This document shows positions 1 to 8,510 of a stretch of 64,000 bases of DNA, one piece after another. Every line of letters starts with the position of its first letter. Position 1 is the stretch's first letter. This DNA is from Faecalibacterium sp. I3-3-33 (GTDB taxonomy: Bacteria > Bacillota > Clostridia > Oscillospirales > Ruminococcaceae). Under the pieces are notes generated by a model. It saw only the letters and a list, made by a program, of their open reading frames with translations. It did not search any database and was not told the DNA's origin. The position numbers and the translations under genes are program-made. The stretch is from assembly GCF_023347295.1 (NCBI RefSeq), contig NZ_CP094469.1:1426001-1490000 (forward strand). Reading direction: 5' to 3'.

Positions 1-1049
1 GCAAGCACCTCCTGTAAGGCTTTTAAAAGCTGCTGATTTTCCGGCGCGGTGCGCACGGCGGTACGGTACCAGCTGCCGTCTAACCCGGGGTAATTGCCAC
101 AGCTGCGCAGCACGATGCCGCGCTGCCGCAGGCTGTCGCTCAGTGTTTCCGATGCCTGAAACAGTAGATAATTCGCACTGCCATGCAGCACCCGCAGCCC
201 CAGTGCACGCAAACCATCCCGCAAAACAGGACGCTGCTCTGCAATCAATTCTTGCACCCGTGCTACATAGGCGGTCTCGTCCAGCGCCGCCAGCCCCGCC
301 GCCTGTGCAAGGCTGGAAACTGCCCACGGTTGCCCGGCAGTCTGCATTTTGTCCAGTAGGGCGATGTTGCTGCACAGGCAGTAGCCCAGCCGCACCCCGG
401 CCATGCCGTACAGCTTTGTAAAGGCTTTCAGGATGATAAGGTTCTGGCTTGCCAGCAGCTTTTTGGCAGACAGTGCTTCGCTTTCCGGCAAAAAGTCCAG
501 AAAGCACTCATCCACCACCAACAGCGCACTGCAAGCCTCGCAACGGCGCACCAGCGCCTCCACCAGTGCTAGCGGCGTCAGCTGCCCGGTAGGGTTATTG
601 GGCTGGCAGAGGAATACCATGTCGGTGTCCTCGTCCACAGCGGAAACAAAGGCTTCCGTCACTGCGAAATCTTCGTTCTCGCGCAGAAAATGCCGCCGGA
701 CGGTGCAGCCAGCCGTTTCCAGCGCGGCGGCATATTCCGCAAAGGTAGGGGCGGGCAGCAGCGCGGTGCGGGGCTTTGCCGCCCACACCAGCCGGAAGAT
801 GAGGTCTGCCGCGCCGTTGCCGCAAAGGATCTGCTCTGCAGGCACCTTCTCGTGCACTGCCAGCTTTGCCCGCAGAGCGCGGCAGAGGGGGTCGGGGTAG
901 CGGTCTGCGGTGGTAAGCGCGGCGGTGATGGCCTTTGCCACCCCCTCCGGCAGTCCCAGCGGGCTGACATTGGCCGAAAAGTCCAGCGCGTCCTGTCCGT
1001 ACTGCGCCCGGTAACCCGCCCAGTCGCCGCCATGTACAAGCTGCATCAT
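1..1049 (-). CDS. cobD: Threonine-phosphate decarboxylase CobD (3' end cut by window edge)
   Basis: This is a PLP-dependent class I/II aminotransferase-fold protein. By family, CobD decarboxylates L-threonine phosphate to (R)-1-amino-2-propanol phosphate, the linker that CbiB attaches to the corrin ring. About 349 codons are visible, and the reading frame is still open at position 1, so only the extreme C-terminus is missing. Seen: the N-terminal glycine-rich GNGA turn (about residues 77-80), the CQPNNPTG substrate/PLP loop (about 148-155) and the PLP lysine in FTKLYGMAGVRLGY (about K212). The ATG at 1049 overlaps the cbiB stop as ATGA, which fixes the start and suggests translational coupling. 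A histidinol-phosphate aminotransferase is the main alternative, but the cobamide context argues for CobD. Confidence 0.9.
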   Translation of the reverse strand, partial: MMQLVHGGDWAGYRAQYGQDALDFSANVSPLGLPEGVAKAITAALTTADRYPDPLCRALRAKLAVHEKVPAEQILCGNGAADLIFRLVWAAKPRTALLPAPTFAEYAAALETAGCTVRRHFLRENEDFAVTEAFVSAVDEDTDMVFLCQPNNPTGQLTPLALVEALVRRCEACSALLVVDECFLDFLPESEALSAKKLLASQNLIILKAFTKLYGMAGVRLGYCLCSNIALLDKMQTAGQPWAVSSLAQAAGLAALDETAYVARVQELIAEQRPVLRDGLRALGLRVLHGSANYLLFQASETLSDSLRQRGIVLRSCGNYPGLDGSWYRTAVRTAPENQQLLKALQEVL

Positions 1050-1996
1050 AAAATACCTCGTATCACCAGCCCAAGCGCCAGCGCCAGCAGGCTTTCAGCG
1101 TACATCATGCGGTCCGCGCGGCGGATATCCTCCGGCTCAATGGGACGCACGGCATCGCCGATGGTGGGCTTTTTGTAGTATTCACCAAAATAGTAGGCAG
1201 GCCCCGCCAGCTGCACGTTCAGTGCACCGGCGCAGGCGCTCTCGGTCTGGGCGCTGTTGGGGCTGGCATGGTTGCGGCGGTCCCGCCGCCAGATGCGCCA
1301 CGCGCTGCGGGCATCGTTTCCGGTCAGAGCGGCAGCGACTACCCACAGCAGGGCGGCAATGCGGCTGGGCAGGTAGTTTGCAACATCGTCCAGTTTTGCC
1401 GCCGCACGGCCAAAATAGAGATACTGCGTGTTTTTGTAGCCCACCATGCTGTCCATGGTGTTGATAGCTTTATAAGTCAGCGCCAGCGGAGCGCCGCCCA
1501 GCAGCATATAGAACAGCGGCGCAATCACGCCGTCGCTGGCGTTTTCGGCAACCGTTTCCACAGCGGCCTTGGTCACGCCCTCGGCGGTCAATGCCTGCGT
1601 ATCCCGCCCCACGATGCGGCTCACGGCAGTGCGGGCAGCGGGCAGGTCGGGCTTTGTCAGCTCCCGGTAAACGTTCATGCTCTCCTGCACAAGCCCCTTT
1701 GCCGCCAGTGCCTGTCCGCACCAGAACATCTGCACTGCCAGCCCCAGCAGCGGGTGCAGGGCAGCGGCTCCAATGCAGACAAGGCTCGTAAGCGCAAAGG
1801 TGCCCACCGGCAGACATAAAGCTAGAATGCGCCCGCCCCAAAGCTCACCTTCCGGCGTTTTGGGCAGACGGGCGCGCAGCCCTTTTTCCAGCACAGAGAT
1901 GGCCTTGCCCATGTACACTACCGGGTGCGGCAGCCACGCGGGGTCGCCGAAAATGGCGTCCAGCACAAAACCGCCCAGTACCGCGTAGCCGATCAT
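1046..1996 (-). CDS. cbiB: Adenosylcobinamide-phosphate synthase CbiB
   Basis: This is an integral membrane protein of 316 residues that joins aminopropanol (or its phosphate) to adenosylcobyric acid, giving adenosylcobinamide (phosphate). The start reads MIGYAVLGGFVLDAIFGDP, and the DAIFGDP...HPVVYMG pattern is the hallmark N-terminus of the CbiB/CobD membrane family. Further family segments visible are the ASDGVIAPLFY loop and MDSMVGYKN. Several hydrophobic helices alternate with short loops. A longer in-frame extension reaches 2104, but it lies inside the upstream phosphatase gene. The ATG at 1996 overlaps that gene's TGA by four bases and fits the family length. It lies directly before cobD, whose product supplies its amino-alcohol substrate. 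Confidence 0.93.
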   Translation of the reverse strand: MIGYAVLGGFVLDAIFGDPAWLPHPVVYMGKAISVLEKGLRARLPKTPEGELWGGRILALCLPVGTFALTSLVCIGAAALHPLLGLAVQMFWCGQALAAKGLVQESMNVYRELTKPDLPAARTAVSRIVGRDTQALTAEGVTKAAVETVAENASDGVIAPLFYMLLGGAPLALTYKAINTMDSMVGYKNTQYLYFGRAAAKLDDVANYLPSRIAALLWVVAAALTGNDARSAWRIWRRDRRNHASPNSAQTESACAGALNVQLAGPAYYFGEYYKKPTIGDAVRPIEPEDIRRADRMMYAESLLALALGLVIRGIL

Positions 1997-2592
1997 GCCT
2001 GCGCCTCCTTTGTGTACTGCACGGTCTTTAAAAGATGCAGCACCCGCTTTGCCGCCCAGTCCCGTGCATCCAGCACAAAACCGCCGGCGTTGGGAGCGCA
2101 CCATTCGTAATAATCCTTGTGGGGCAGGGCATAGCGTTCCATGGCAGCCATTTGGGTGCCGCCGTGGGCTAAGATGACCAGCATCTCCTCGCCGTCCGCA
2201 AGGGCTTTATCCACCAGTGCGGAAAAGGCGGCGCAAATGCGCTCACAAAATGCGGCCTTGGTCTCGCCGTCCGGGCAGGGACTTTCGCAGTTGGCGGCTA
2301 CCCATGCAAGATAGTCCGGGTCGTGCTCCATCTCGATATAATTTCTCCCCTCAAAGCTGCCAAAGCACATCTCCTTCAGCCCGTCTATTTCTACAAGCTT
2401 TGCCCCCGGGAACAGCACCTCAGCAGTCTGCCGGGTGCGGCAAAGGGGAGTGATGTACACGGTCTTGGGGGAAATGTCCGCCCGGCACAGCATTGCACGC
2501 CCGGCGGCAGAAAGCGGGATATCCCGCTGCCCCTGATAGCGCTTTTCGGCGTTGTATTCGGTCAGCCCGTGACGTAATAAATAGATCAGCAT
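1993..2592 (-). CDS. cobC: Histidine phosphatase family protein, probable alpha-ribazole phosphatase
   Basis: This is a 199-residue phosphoglycerate-mutase-fold protein. It opens MLIYLLRHGLTEYN, so the phospho-accepting histidine is in the RHG motif at residues 7-9. A second conserved histidine is in the LAHGG segment towards the C-terminus. In the nucleotide-loop branch, CobC removes the phosphate from alpha-ribazole 5'-phosphate or adenosylcobalamin 5'-phosphate. The family is broad, and the assignment rests on its place between CobU/CobS-type genes and cbiB. The start at 2592 overlaps the upstream miniature cobU-like gene by seven bases. The longer in-frame extension to 2649 reads through that gene in another frame and is not used. 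Confidence 0.8.
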   Translation of the reverse strand: MLIYLLRHGLTEYNAEKRYQGQRDIPLSAAGRAMLCRADISPKTVYITPLCRTRQTAEVLFPGAKLVEIDGLKEMCFGSFEGRNYIEMEHDPDYLAWVAANCESPCPDGETKAAFCERICAAFSALVDKALADGEEMLVILAHGGTQMAAMERYALPHKDYYEWCAPNAGGFVLDARDWAAKRVLHLLKTVQYTKEAQA

Positions 2593-2912
2593 TCCGGCAA
2601 TTCTCCTTTCAAAACGGTGGGGATGCCGCAGAACATCTGCACCACGCACGCAGCGCGTGCCGCCAGCATACAGGCCAGCCGCCCGGCGTTTTCCCGCGCG
2701 GCACGCTCGGCGGGGTCTATGGGCACCACACCGCCGCCCACCTCGGTGGACAGCACGATATCATAAGCGGATAATTTGTCCGCGAGTTTCTCAAGTTCAG
2801 CGTTATTTTTGCACCCGGCGGCAAGCTGCTGCGCATCCGCGATGCAGCGGCCGGGCAGGGTGCGGGCAAAGGTGCGCTTGCCGCTGTACAGCGGCCCGGT
2901 GATCAAGATCAT
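2586..2912 (-). CDS. Miniature CobU-like P-loop protein
   Basis: This protein has 108 residues, against about 175-185 for a normal CobU. It begins MILITGPLYSGKRTFAR, a P-loop in the same place as CobU's. Its C-terminal half keeps a CobU-like pattern: STEVGGGVVP, then a basic and acidic helix with ENAGRL, then FCGIPTVLKG. The middle section that holds the guanylylated histidine in CobU is absent. Kinase activity alone is imaginable, but the function is unproven. It is nested between cobS and the phosphatase gene with overlapping ends, so it is co-translated with the nucleotide-loop genes. A complete cobU lies one gene upstream, so this is either a diverged paralogue with a new role or a regulatory or partner subunit. 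Confidence 0.7.
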   Translation of the reverse strand: MILITGPLYSGKRTFARTLPGRCIADAQQLAAGCKNNAELEKLADKLSAYDIVLSTEVGGGVVPIDPAERAARENAGRLACMLAARAACVVQMFCGIPTVLKGELPEC

Positions 2913-3661
2913 AACAGCCCTCCCCATTGGCAGGCGCACAGCGCCGCCAGCATCCACAGCTCAGTCTTTTGCAAAAACCACCCGGCCAAATCGCCGGTAA
3001 TGCCGCCCAGCTGCTGTACGGCTACATGGTGATACCACAAAAACAGCAAAATTGCAACTGCTGCCAGTGCCCCGCCGCCCAAAGCAAGCAGCGCCCCGCA
3101 AAGCAGCACCGTCAGCACGGCAAGCAGGTTGCGCACGGTGGTGCGGTCGGCGGCAGTTGCAAAAGTGTGGGCAAGGCCGGTATTTTTCGCCATGGGAAAA
3201 GCAGCCACCGCAAGGCCGGAAAGCGCCCGCTCCAGCACCAGCGCCAGCGTCCACAGTGCGCCCACCCGGGGCGTGAACTGCACGCAGGCGGCAAGGCAGA
3301 GATAAGCCGCAAAATAGCTGCACAGCCGGATAACGGCAAAGGCGCCGCAGTGCGGATCCTTTAAAATTTCCAGCTTCTTTTCCCGGTCGCCGTAGCTGGC
3401 AAGGGCGTCACAGGTGTCGGCGTAGCCGTCCAGATGGATGCCGCCGGTCACCCACACCGGCACAAGGCAAAACCCTGCCGCCTGCGCCGGGGCAGGCAGG
3501 GGCAGCACCCCGCACACGCACCACAGCGCCCCGCATAAAAGCCCTACCAGCGGGAAGGCGCACAGCGCATACCGCATATTCTTTTCGTTCCACGCAAACT
3601 GCGGCACCGGCACCGCCGAAAACATGGCAAAGGCCACCGCAATGGTCTGCAAAACGATCAT
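2909..3661 (-). CDS. cobS: Adenosylcobinamide-GDP ribazoletransferase CobS
   Basis: This is a 250-residue membrane protein with at least five hydrophobic segments. CobS joins alpha-ribazole (phosphate) to adenosylcobinamide-GDP, the last assembly step of the cobamide. The start MIVLQTIAVAFAMFSAVPVP resembles the family opening. The conserved acidic motif is present as GYADTCDALASYG, followed by KLEILKDPHCGAFAV, which are the metal-binding and active-site signatures of CobS. The length is normal for the family. It overlaps cobU upstream and the mini-CobU downstream by four bases each (ATGA), in line with coupled expression. Confidence 0.93.
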   Translation of the reverse strand: MIVLQTIAVAFAMFSAVPVPQFAWNEKNMRYALCAFPLVGLLCGALWCVCGVLPLPAPAQAAGFCLVPVWVTGGIHLDGYADTCDALASYGDREKKLEILKDPHCGAFAVIRLCSYFAAYLCLAACVQFTPRVGALWTLALVLERALSGLAVAAFPMAKNTGLAHTFATAADRTTVRNLLAVLTVLLCGALLALGGGALAAVAILLFLWYHHVAVQQLGGITGDLAGWFLQKTELWMLAALCACQWGGLL

Positions 3662-4179
3662 TTTTCCACTCCTTTATAATACACAGGAATGCCACACACC
3701 ACCCGCACCACGGCGTCTGCCCGGGCGGCAAGGGCGTTGTTCACCCGCGCCAGCGCCAGCAAATAGCGGTCGGTGTCCCCAACATAGTCCGCGCCGCCGC
3801 TGAACACCTCGTTGGAGACAACGATCAAATTTTCGCACTGCGCGGCAAGGGCGTCCAGCCCCTGCAAAATGTGCTCGGCGGCGGCATCACCAGCCCCGGC
3901 GGGGTCGTACAGCTCGTTGGCGGTCAGGTTGCCCAAGTCCTCCAGCAGCGCTGTGCCCCGGCGCGGCAGATGCACAGCATCCAGATACAGCGGGCACTCG
4001 ATGGTCTTAAACTGTTTTGCAGCGCGCATTTTGCGGTGCTTTTCCACCCGGGCAGCGCACTCGGCATCCCACACCTGCATGGTTGCCAGGTAGTACCGCG
4101 GCAAAGCACTGCACAGCACAAGGGCTTCAGCGTATTCGCTTTTGCCGCTGGCAGCACCGCCCAGCACCAGCGTCAGCAT
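3658..4179 (-). CDS. cobU: Bifunctional adenosylcobinamide kinase / adenosylcobinamide-phosphate guanylyltransferase CobU
   Basis: This 173-residue P-loop enzyme phosphorylates adenosylcobinamide and then transfers GMP to it, making the CobS substrate. The start MLTLVLGGAASGKSEYAE carries the CobU P-loop (residues 7-14). The segment RVEKHRKMR aligns with the region of the guanylylated histidine in the Salmonella enzyme, so H48 is the candidate GMP carrier. The C-terminal NEV...RYLLALARVNNALA and CGIPVYYKG segments are typical. Upstream in-frame codons to 4497 belong to cobT in another frame. The ATG at 4179 overlaps the cobT stop by seven bases and gives the family-typical length. Confidence 0.93.
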   Translation of the reverse strand: MLTLVLGGAASGKSEYAEALVLCSALPRYYLATMQVWDAECAARVEKHRKMRAAKQFKTIECPLYLDAVHLPRRGTALLEDLGNLTANELYDPAGAGDAAAEHILQGLDALAAQCENLIVVSNEVFSGGADYVGDTDRYLLALARVNNALAARADAVVRVVCGIPVYYKGVEK

Positions 4180-5246
4180 TGGGGTGTATACGGCGCAATG
4201 CCGCCCTCCGCAAAGGAATAGCACCCCTCGTACACTGCCAGCGCCATGTCCCACAGCGGGATGCTGGCCACTGCGCCGGTACCCTCGCCCAGATGCAGCC
4301 CGGCGGTAAGCAGGGGCGTTTTGCCCAGCGCTTCCAGTACCAGCCGGGCGGCAGGCTCTGTGGAGCAGTGGCTGGCAAACACGGCCTTTGCCGCTGCCGG
4401 GCACAGCCGCACGGCGCCCAGCGCCGCCACCCCGCTGATGAAACCATCCATCAGCACGGGCACACCCGCCAGTGCCCCGCCCAGAAACATCCCGCACAGC
4501 CCGGCGATATCAAAGCCGCCCAGCTTGCTCAGTACGTCCAAGGCGTCATCAGGGTCGGGACTGTTGCAGGCAATGCCCCTGCGGATGGCATCCACCTTGC
4601 GGGTAAGCCCTGCATCGGAAAGCCCCGCACCACGCCCGGTCATAGTCTGCACCGGCTGTGCCAGCAGCACGGCAGCCACGGCGCTGGAGGTGGTAGTGTT
4701 GCCAATGCCCATCTCGCCGGTAGCCACCAGCCCGTAGCCCTCGGCGGCAAGCTGCCGGGTCAGGGCGATGCCCCGGCCAATGGCCTCCACCGCCTCGGCG
4801 CGTGTCATGGCGGGGCCTTTGGTAAAGTCCGCAGTTCCGGCGGCAATGCGGCAGTCCCGCACGCCGGGCACCGGCGCACCGGCAATGCCCATATCCACCG
4901 GCAGCACATCGCAGTGCGCCGCCTGCGCCATCCGGCAGACGCTGGTGCGCCGCGCGGCAAGGTTTTCGGCTACGGTGCGGGTCACGCTCTGGTCGGTCTG
5001 GCTTACGCCCTGCGCCACCACGCCATTGTCCGCGCAGAGCACCGCCACCGCCCGGCGGGAAAAATCAAACTGCGCCGTGCCGGTAAGTGCGGCGGCATCC
5101 TCCAGCATCGTCTCCAGTGCACCCAGCCCGCCCAAGGGTTTGGCAAGGCTTGCCCAGTGGGCATGGGCGGCGGCGCGGGCGGCTTCGTCCGGCGGGGTGA
5201 TGGCAGCAAGCAGCTGCATCAGTTCAGCTTCGGTCATTTTCGTCAT
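4173..5246 (-). CDS. cobT: Nicotinate-nucleotide--dimethylbenzimidazole phosphoribosyltransferase CobT
   Basis: This 357-residue enzyme activates the lower-ligand base by transferring phosphoribose from nicotinate mononucleotide, giving alpha-ribazole phosphate. Seen: the N-terminal KPLGGLGALETM motif, VCADNGVVAQGVSQTDQSVT, the GEMGIGNTTT loop and the C-terminal LHLGEGTGA segment whose glutamate is the family's catalytic base. Two adjacent ATG codons fit. The one at 5246 overlaps the cbiA stop as ATGA and is preferred. No dimethylbenzimidazole synthesis genes are seen nearby, so the base used by this organism cannot be read from the window. Confidence 0.94.
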   Translation of the reverse strand: MTKMTEAELMQLLAAITPPDEAARAAAHAHWASLAKPLGGLGALETMLEDAAALTGTAQFDFSRRAVAVLCADNGVVAQGVSQTDQSVTRTVAENLAARRTSVCRMAQAAHCDVLPVDMGIAGAPVPGVRDCRIAAGTADFTKGPAMTRAEAVEAIGRGIALTRQLAAEGYGLVATGEMGIGNTTTSSAVAAVLLAQPVQTMTGRGAGLSDAGLTRKVDAIRRGIACNSPDPDDALDVLSKLGGFDIAGLCGMFLGGALAGVPVLMDGFISGVAALGAVRLCPAAAKAVFASHCSTEPAARLVLEALGKTPLLTAGLHLGEGTGAVASIPLWDMALAVYEGCYSFAEGGIAPYTPQC

Positions 5247-6583
5247 CCTTTGTGTTTTAAAAAGTGCTGCGCTGCTTGTACAAAGCGGCGGGGCAGGGCA
5301 GTGCCCGCCCAGTAAAGATGCGGGAAACCGGCATACAAATGCGCGTTTGCAAAGCCGCATTTCCACTGCCTTTTTTCGGTTTTGCGCACAGAAAAGTCTG
5401 CGCCATTCTCGGAGGAATCCCAGTGGTGGAATTCATGGATGGGCAGCGCTTCTCCGGTGCGGAAAAGCATACTGTCGGCCTTTGCCGTCATAGCGGCATA
5501 GCCAAAGCGCACCAGCCGCCCGGCGTTGTGCCCGCTGCCCGGCAGCGCACCCGCCATGGGGTAAACCTTGCCGTCCGTGCCCTCCAACGCCTGCCCTAGG
5601 TACAGAAAGCCGCCGCACTCGGCAGCGGTGGGCAGACCCTCTTGCACAGCGTCCCGGATGGCAGCACGCAGGGCGCAGTTCTCGCTCAGCTGCCGGGCGT
5701 ACAGCTCCGGGTAGCCCCCGGGCAGGTACAGCCCGCTGATATTTTCCGGCAGGGCGGCATCCCGCAGCGGGCTGAAAAACACAAGCTCTGCACCCGCGTC
5801 CCGCAAGGCATCCAGCGTTTCGGCGTAGGCAAAGCAGAAGGCTTCATCCTGCGCCACAGCAATGCGGACGGTGGGTGCGCACGGTGCGGCAAGCTGCGGC
5901 GCAGCTGGGGCAGGGCAGTCGGTCAGCGCCGCCAGCTGTGCCCAGTCCAGCACAAGAGCATCAGCTAATCGCCCCAGTTTTTGCTGTAAGTCTACGATCT
6001 CCCCGGCGGTTTTCAGCCCGAGGTGGCGGCTCTCGATGGCGCACCCCGGCAGATGGGGCAGATACCCCACCACCGGCAACCCGGTCTCGGCTTCCAGCAT
6101 CGGCCGCAGCGTTTTGTATAAAGAATCAGAGCAATCATTGAGTAATAGGCCCGCGATATGGCTGGGCGTGCGGAACTGCAAAAGCCCCCGCAGCTCGGCG
6201 GCAAGGGTGATGCTTGCCCCTTTGGGCTGCACCACCAGCAGCACCGGCAGGGCAAGCGTGTCGGCCAGTTCCCATGCACTTGCGCGTGTGGTCAGCCCCT
6301 GCCCATCGTAAAAGCCCATGGCACCCTCGCATACGGCAGCGCCGTGCCCGGTGGCGTAGCGGGCGTAAAGTGTGTGCACCGTATCCGGGGCAGAGAGGTA
6401 GAGATCTAAGTTGTGGCTTTCTACCCCTAGCGCGCTGCGGTGGAACATGGGGTCGATGTAGTCCGGCCCGCACTTGAAGGCACAGGGATCAGCCCCGCGC
6501 CGCTGCAAGGCGGTAAGCACAGCACAGGTAACGGTGGTCTTGCCGCTGCCGGAGCGCGGCGCGGCGATGAGAAACTGCATCAT
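5243..6583 (-). CDS. cbiA: Cobyrinate a,c-diamide synthase CbiA
   Basis: This 446-residue amidase makes the a- and c-amide groups of cobyrinate using glutamine and ATP. The N-terminal dethiobiotin-synthetase-like ATP domain opens with APRSGSGKTT (about residues 8-17), followed by KCGPDYIDPMFH, a CbiA/CobB signature. The C-terminal half is a class I glutamine amidotransferase domain, with the nucleophile cysteine in AAECGGFLYLG and a histidine near FHHWD. The length is standard. It could be called CobB in aerobic nomenclature, but the surrounding cbi genes indicate the anaerobic route. It overlaps cbiET and cobT by four bases each. Confidence 0.94.
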   Translation of the reverse strand: MMQFLIAAPRSGSGKTTVTCAVLTALQRRGADPCAFKCGPDYIDPMFHRSALGVESHNLDLYLSAPDTVHTLYARYATGHGAAVCEGAMGFYDGQGLTTRASAWELADTLALPVLLVVQPKGASITLAAELRGLLQFRTPSHIAGLLLNDCSDSLYKTLRPMLEAETGLPVVGYLPHLPGCAIESRHLGLKTAGEIVDLQQKLGRLADALVLDWAQLAALTDCPAPAAPQLAAPCAPTVRIAVAQDEAFCFAYAETLDALRDAGAELVFFSPLRDAALPENISGLYLPGGYPELYARQLSENCALRAAIRDAVQEGLPTAAECGGFLYLGQALEGTDGKVYPMAGALPGSGHNAGRLVRFGYAAMTAKADSMLFRTGEALPIHEFHHWDSSENGADFSVRKTEKRQWKCGFANAHLYAGFPHLYWAGTALPRRFVQAAQHFLKHKG

Positions 6584-7776
6584 GTCCGTGTCCCCGTAAT
6601 GAGAAACACTGGGTTATTGGCCATCAGCAGGTGCAGACTGCCCGCCGCTTTTGTGCGGCTGACCGCAATCTGGGTCACCTCGGCAGAAAGCCCGTGTGCA
6701 GTCAGAGCAGCCACGGCTGTGCTGAGCGTTTCCAGCGCAATGGCGGCGATGCACAGCTGCGCGTCTGGATTTTTGTGCAGCACAACGTCTATAACGGCGT
6801 CCATATTGCCCTTTGTGCCGCCGATGAATACAGCATCCGGGGCGGGCAGCGCGTCCAATGCTTCGGGTGCTTTGCCCTCGATCAGGGTTAGATTATAAGC
6901 TGCGAATTTCTCCCGGTTTTTCTGGATAAGTATACAGGCCTCCGGGTCGCACTCCACGGCATATACCTGCCCGGCAGGGGCGGCAAGCGCCAGCTCCACG
7001 CTCACGCTGCCGGTGCCCGCGCCCACGTCCCATAGGGTATCCGTGGGGGTAACTGCCAGCTTTGCCAGCGCGGCGGCGCGCACCTCCTGTTTTGTCATAG
7101 GCACAGCGCCCCGGATAAAAGCATCGTCCGGCAGGCCGGGGGTGCGGCGGGGCGGCAAGGCTTCCCGCTCGATGAGTAGCACGCTCAGCGGTGCGAAGCT
7201 TTGCGCTGCCAGCTCCCGGGCAAGGCCAAACCGGATGGTTTCCACCGGCGTGCCAAGGTTTTCGCCCACAAGGGCGTGGGCAGCGCCCAGCCCGGAGGCG
7301 GTCAGCTTGGCGCACAGCGTGGCAGGGCTATCCCCGCCGCCGGTGAGGAAAAACACCTGCGGATGCGTCAAAACCTCAGCCACCGGGTCGCAGGTACGGC
7401 CATGTGCCGACACCAGTTTCCAGTCCTGCCAAGGGCGTCCCACAGCGGCGGCTAAAAGCTGCACACTGGAAAGCCCGGGCAGCACCCGGACAGAGTATCC
7501 CATAGCCCGCAGCAGGGGTAACAGCTTTGCCGCACCGGAGTAAAACCCGGTGTCGCCGCTGTACAAAACAGCGGTGTCGGTATCTGGCTGTGCGGCAAGA
7601 CAGGCAAGAATTTCCTCGGATTTATACACGGCTTTGCAGTTATCAGTGCACCCCACCGGTAAATGCTCCAGCAGGCGCTTTGCCCCAAGAATGAGCCCTG
7701 CGCCTTGCAGCGCAGCCAGCCCCTGTGCGGTCAGGTTTTCCGGGCAGCCGGAGCCCATTCCGATCAGAGAGATCAT
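6580..7776 (-). CDS. cbiET: Fused cobalt-precorrin-7 C5-methyltransferase / cobalt-precorrin-6B C15-methyltransferase (decarboxylating) CbiET
   Basis: This 398-residue protein combines two enzymes that are separate in Salmonella. Residues 1 to about 200 form a tetrapyrrole methylase domain (ISLIGMGSGCPENLT, then YSGDTGFYSG). Residues about 205-398 form a Rossmann SAM methyltransferase domain with the SAM-binding loop LWDVGAGTGSVSVELA and the acidic VYAVECDPEA strand. Together they methylate C5 and C15 and decarboxylate the C12 acetate. The fusion is common (CobL-type), so it is not novel. It lies between cbiJ and cbiA with ATGA overlaps on both sides. Confidence 0.93.
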   Translation of the reverse strand: MISLIGMGSGCPENLTAQGLAALQGAGLILGAKRLLEHLPVGCTDNCKAVYKSEEILACLAAQPDTDTAVLYSGDTGFYSGAAKLLPLLRAMGYSVRVLPGLSSVQLLAAAVGRPWQDWKLVSAHGRTCDPVAEVLTHPQVFFLTGGGDSPATLCAKLTASGLGAAHALVGENLGTPVETIRFGLARELAAQSFAPLSVLLIEREALPPRRTPGLPDDAFIRGAVPMTKQEVRAAALAKLAVTPTDTLWDVGAGTGSVSVELALAAPAGQVYAVECDPEACILIQKNREKFAAYNLTLIEGKAPEALDALPAPDAVFIGGTKGNMDAVIDVVLHKNPDAQLCIAAIALETLSTAVAALTAHGLSAEVTQIAVSRTKAAGSLHLLMANNPVFLITGTRT

Positions 7777-8510
7777 ACCAGAACCTCCTTGCAGCGTGCC
7801 AGAATTTGTGCAGCAGTTTGTCCGTTTTCAGCCGGGCGGCGCACCACGATCAGCTGTGCGCCGGTGTCCTGCGCGGCCTGTGCCTTTTCGGCAAAGCCGC
7901 CCACAGCACCGCCGTCCTTTGTGACTAGATACCGGATGGAGAATTGCTTCATCAGGGCGCAGTTCAGCGCATAACTGAAAGGCCCCTGCATGGCAATGAT
8001 ATTCTTGTGCGGAATACCAGCAGCCTCGCAGGCGGCAATGCCTTCCCGCGTGGGCAGCACCCGGGGAAATAGCCGCTCCGGGCCGAGTGCCGCAAAAGCG
8101 GCAAGCTCTTTCGCACCGGTGGCCAGCAGCACATTGCCACGGCATCCGGCCAGAAACGCGGCGGCGTGGGCAGCGGTGGCAAACACCATGCTCCCGGCAG
8201 GCAGCGGGCTTTCTGCCCGCAGCAGCCGGTGGTATTCCACTCTGGCTGCTGCACACGCTGCCCGGATGTTTTTGGTGGCGTCCACCGCGTAGGGGTGGGT
8301 GGCGTCCACGCACAAGGCAGCGCCCTGCAAAAGGGCGGCCATTTCTTCGGTGGTCAGCCGCCCGCAGTGCACGGTGATGCCGTCCGCTTCGCCCTGCTCC
8401 TCCGCACCCAGCGGAGTGGCTACGCTGACCAGCACCTCTGCGCCCAGCGCAGCCAGCTGCCGGGAGAACACCCGTCCCTCGGTCGTGCCGCTGAAAACCA
8501 CTGCCTTCAT
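7773..8510 (-). CDS. cbiJ: Cobalt-precorrin-6A reductase CbiJ/CobK
   Basis: This 245-residue NAD(P)H-dependent reductase reduces the corrin ring at the precorrin-6A stage. Seen: the N-terminal dinucleotide-binding VVFSGTTEGR, the VDATHPYAVDATKN motif characteristic of CobK/CbiJ, LLATGAKEL, and MQGPFSYALN with VTKDGG near the C-terminus. The track of in-frame codons extends to 8822, but the ATG at 8510 overlaps the cbiH stop (ATGA) and gives the normal family length. Its neighbours supply the step before (methyltransferases) and after (CbiET). Confidence 0.93.
   Translation of the reverse strand: MKAVVFSGTTEGRVFSRQLAALGAEVLVSVATPLGAEEQGEADGITVHCGRLTTEEMAALLQGAALCVDATHPYAVDATKNIRAACAAARVEYHRLLRAESPLPAGSMVFATAAHAAAFLAGCRGNVLLATGAKELAAFAALGPERLFPRVLPTREGIAACEAAGIPHKNIIAMQGPFSYALNCALMKQFSIRYLVTKDGGAVGGFAEKAQAAQDTGAQLIVVRRPAENGQTAAQILARCKEVLV

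Noticed and set aside
1996..2104. N-terminal extension of cbiB
   Set aside because: The extra codons lie inside the phosphatase gene in another frame. The family start MIGYAV and the ATGA overlap fit position 1996.
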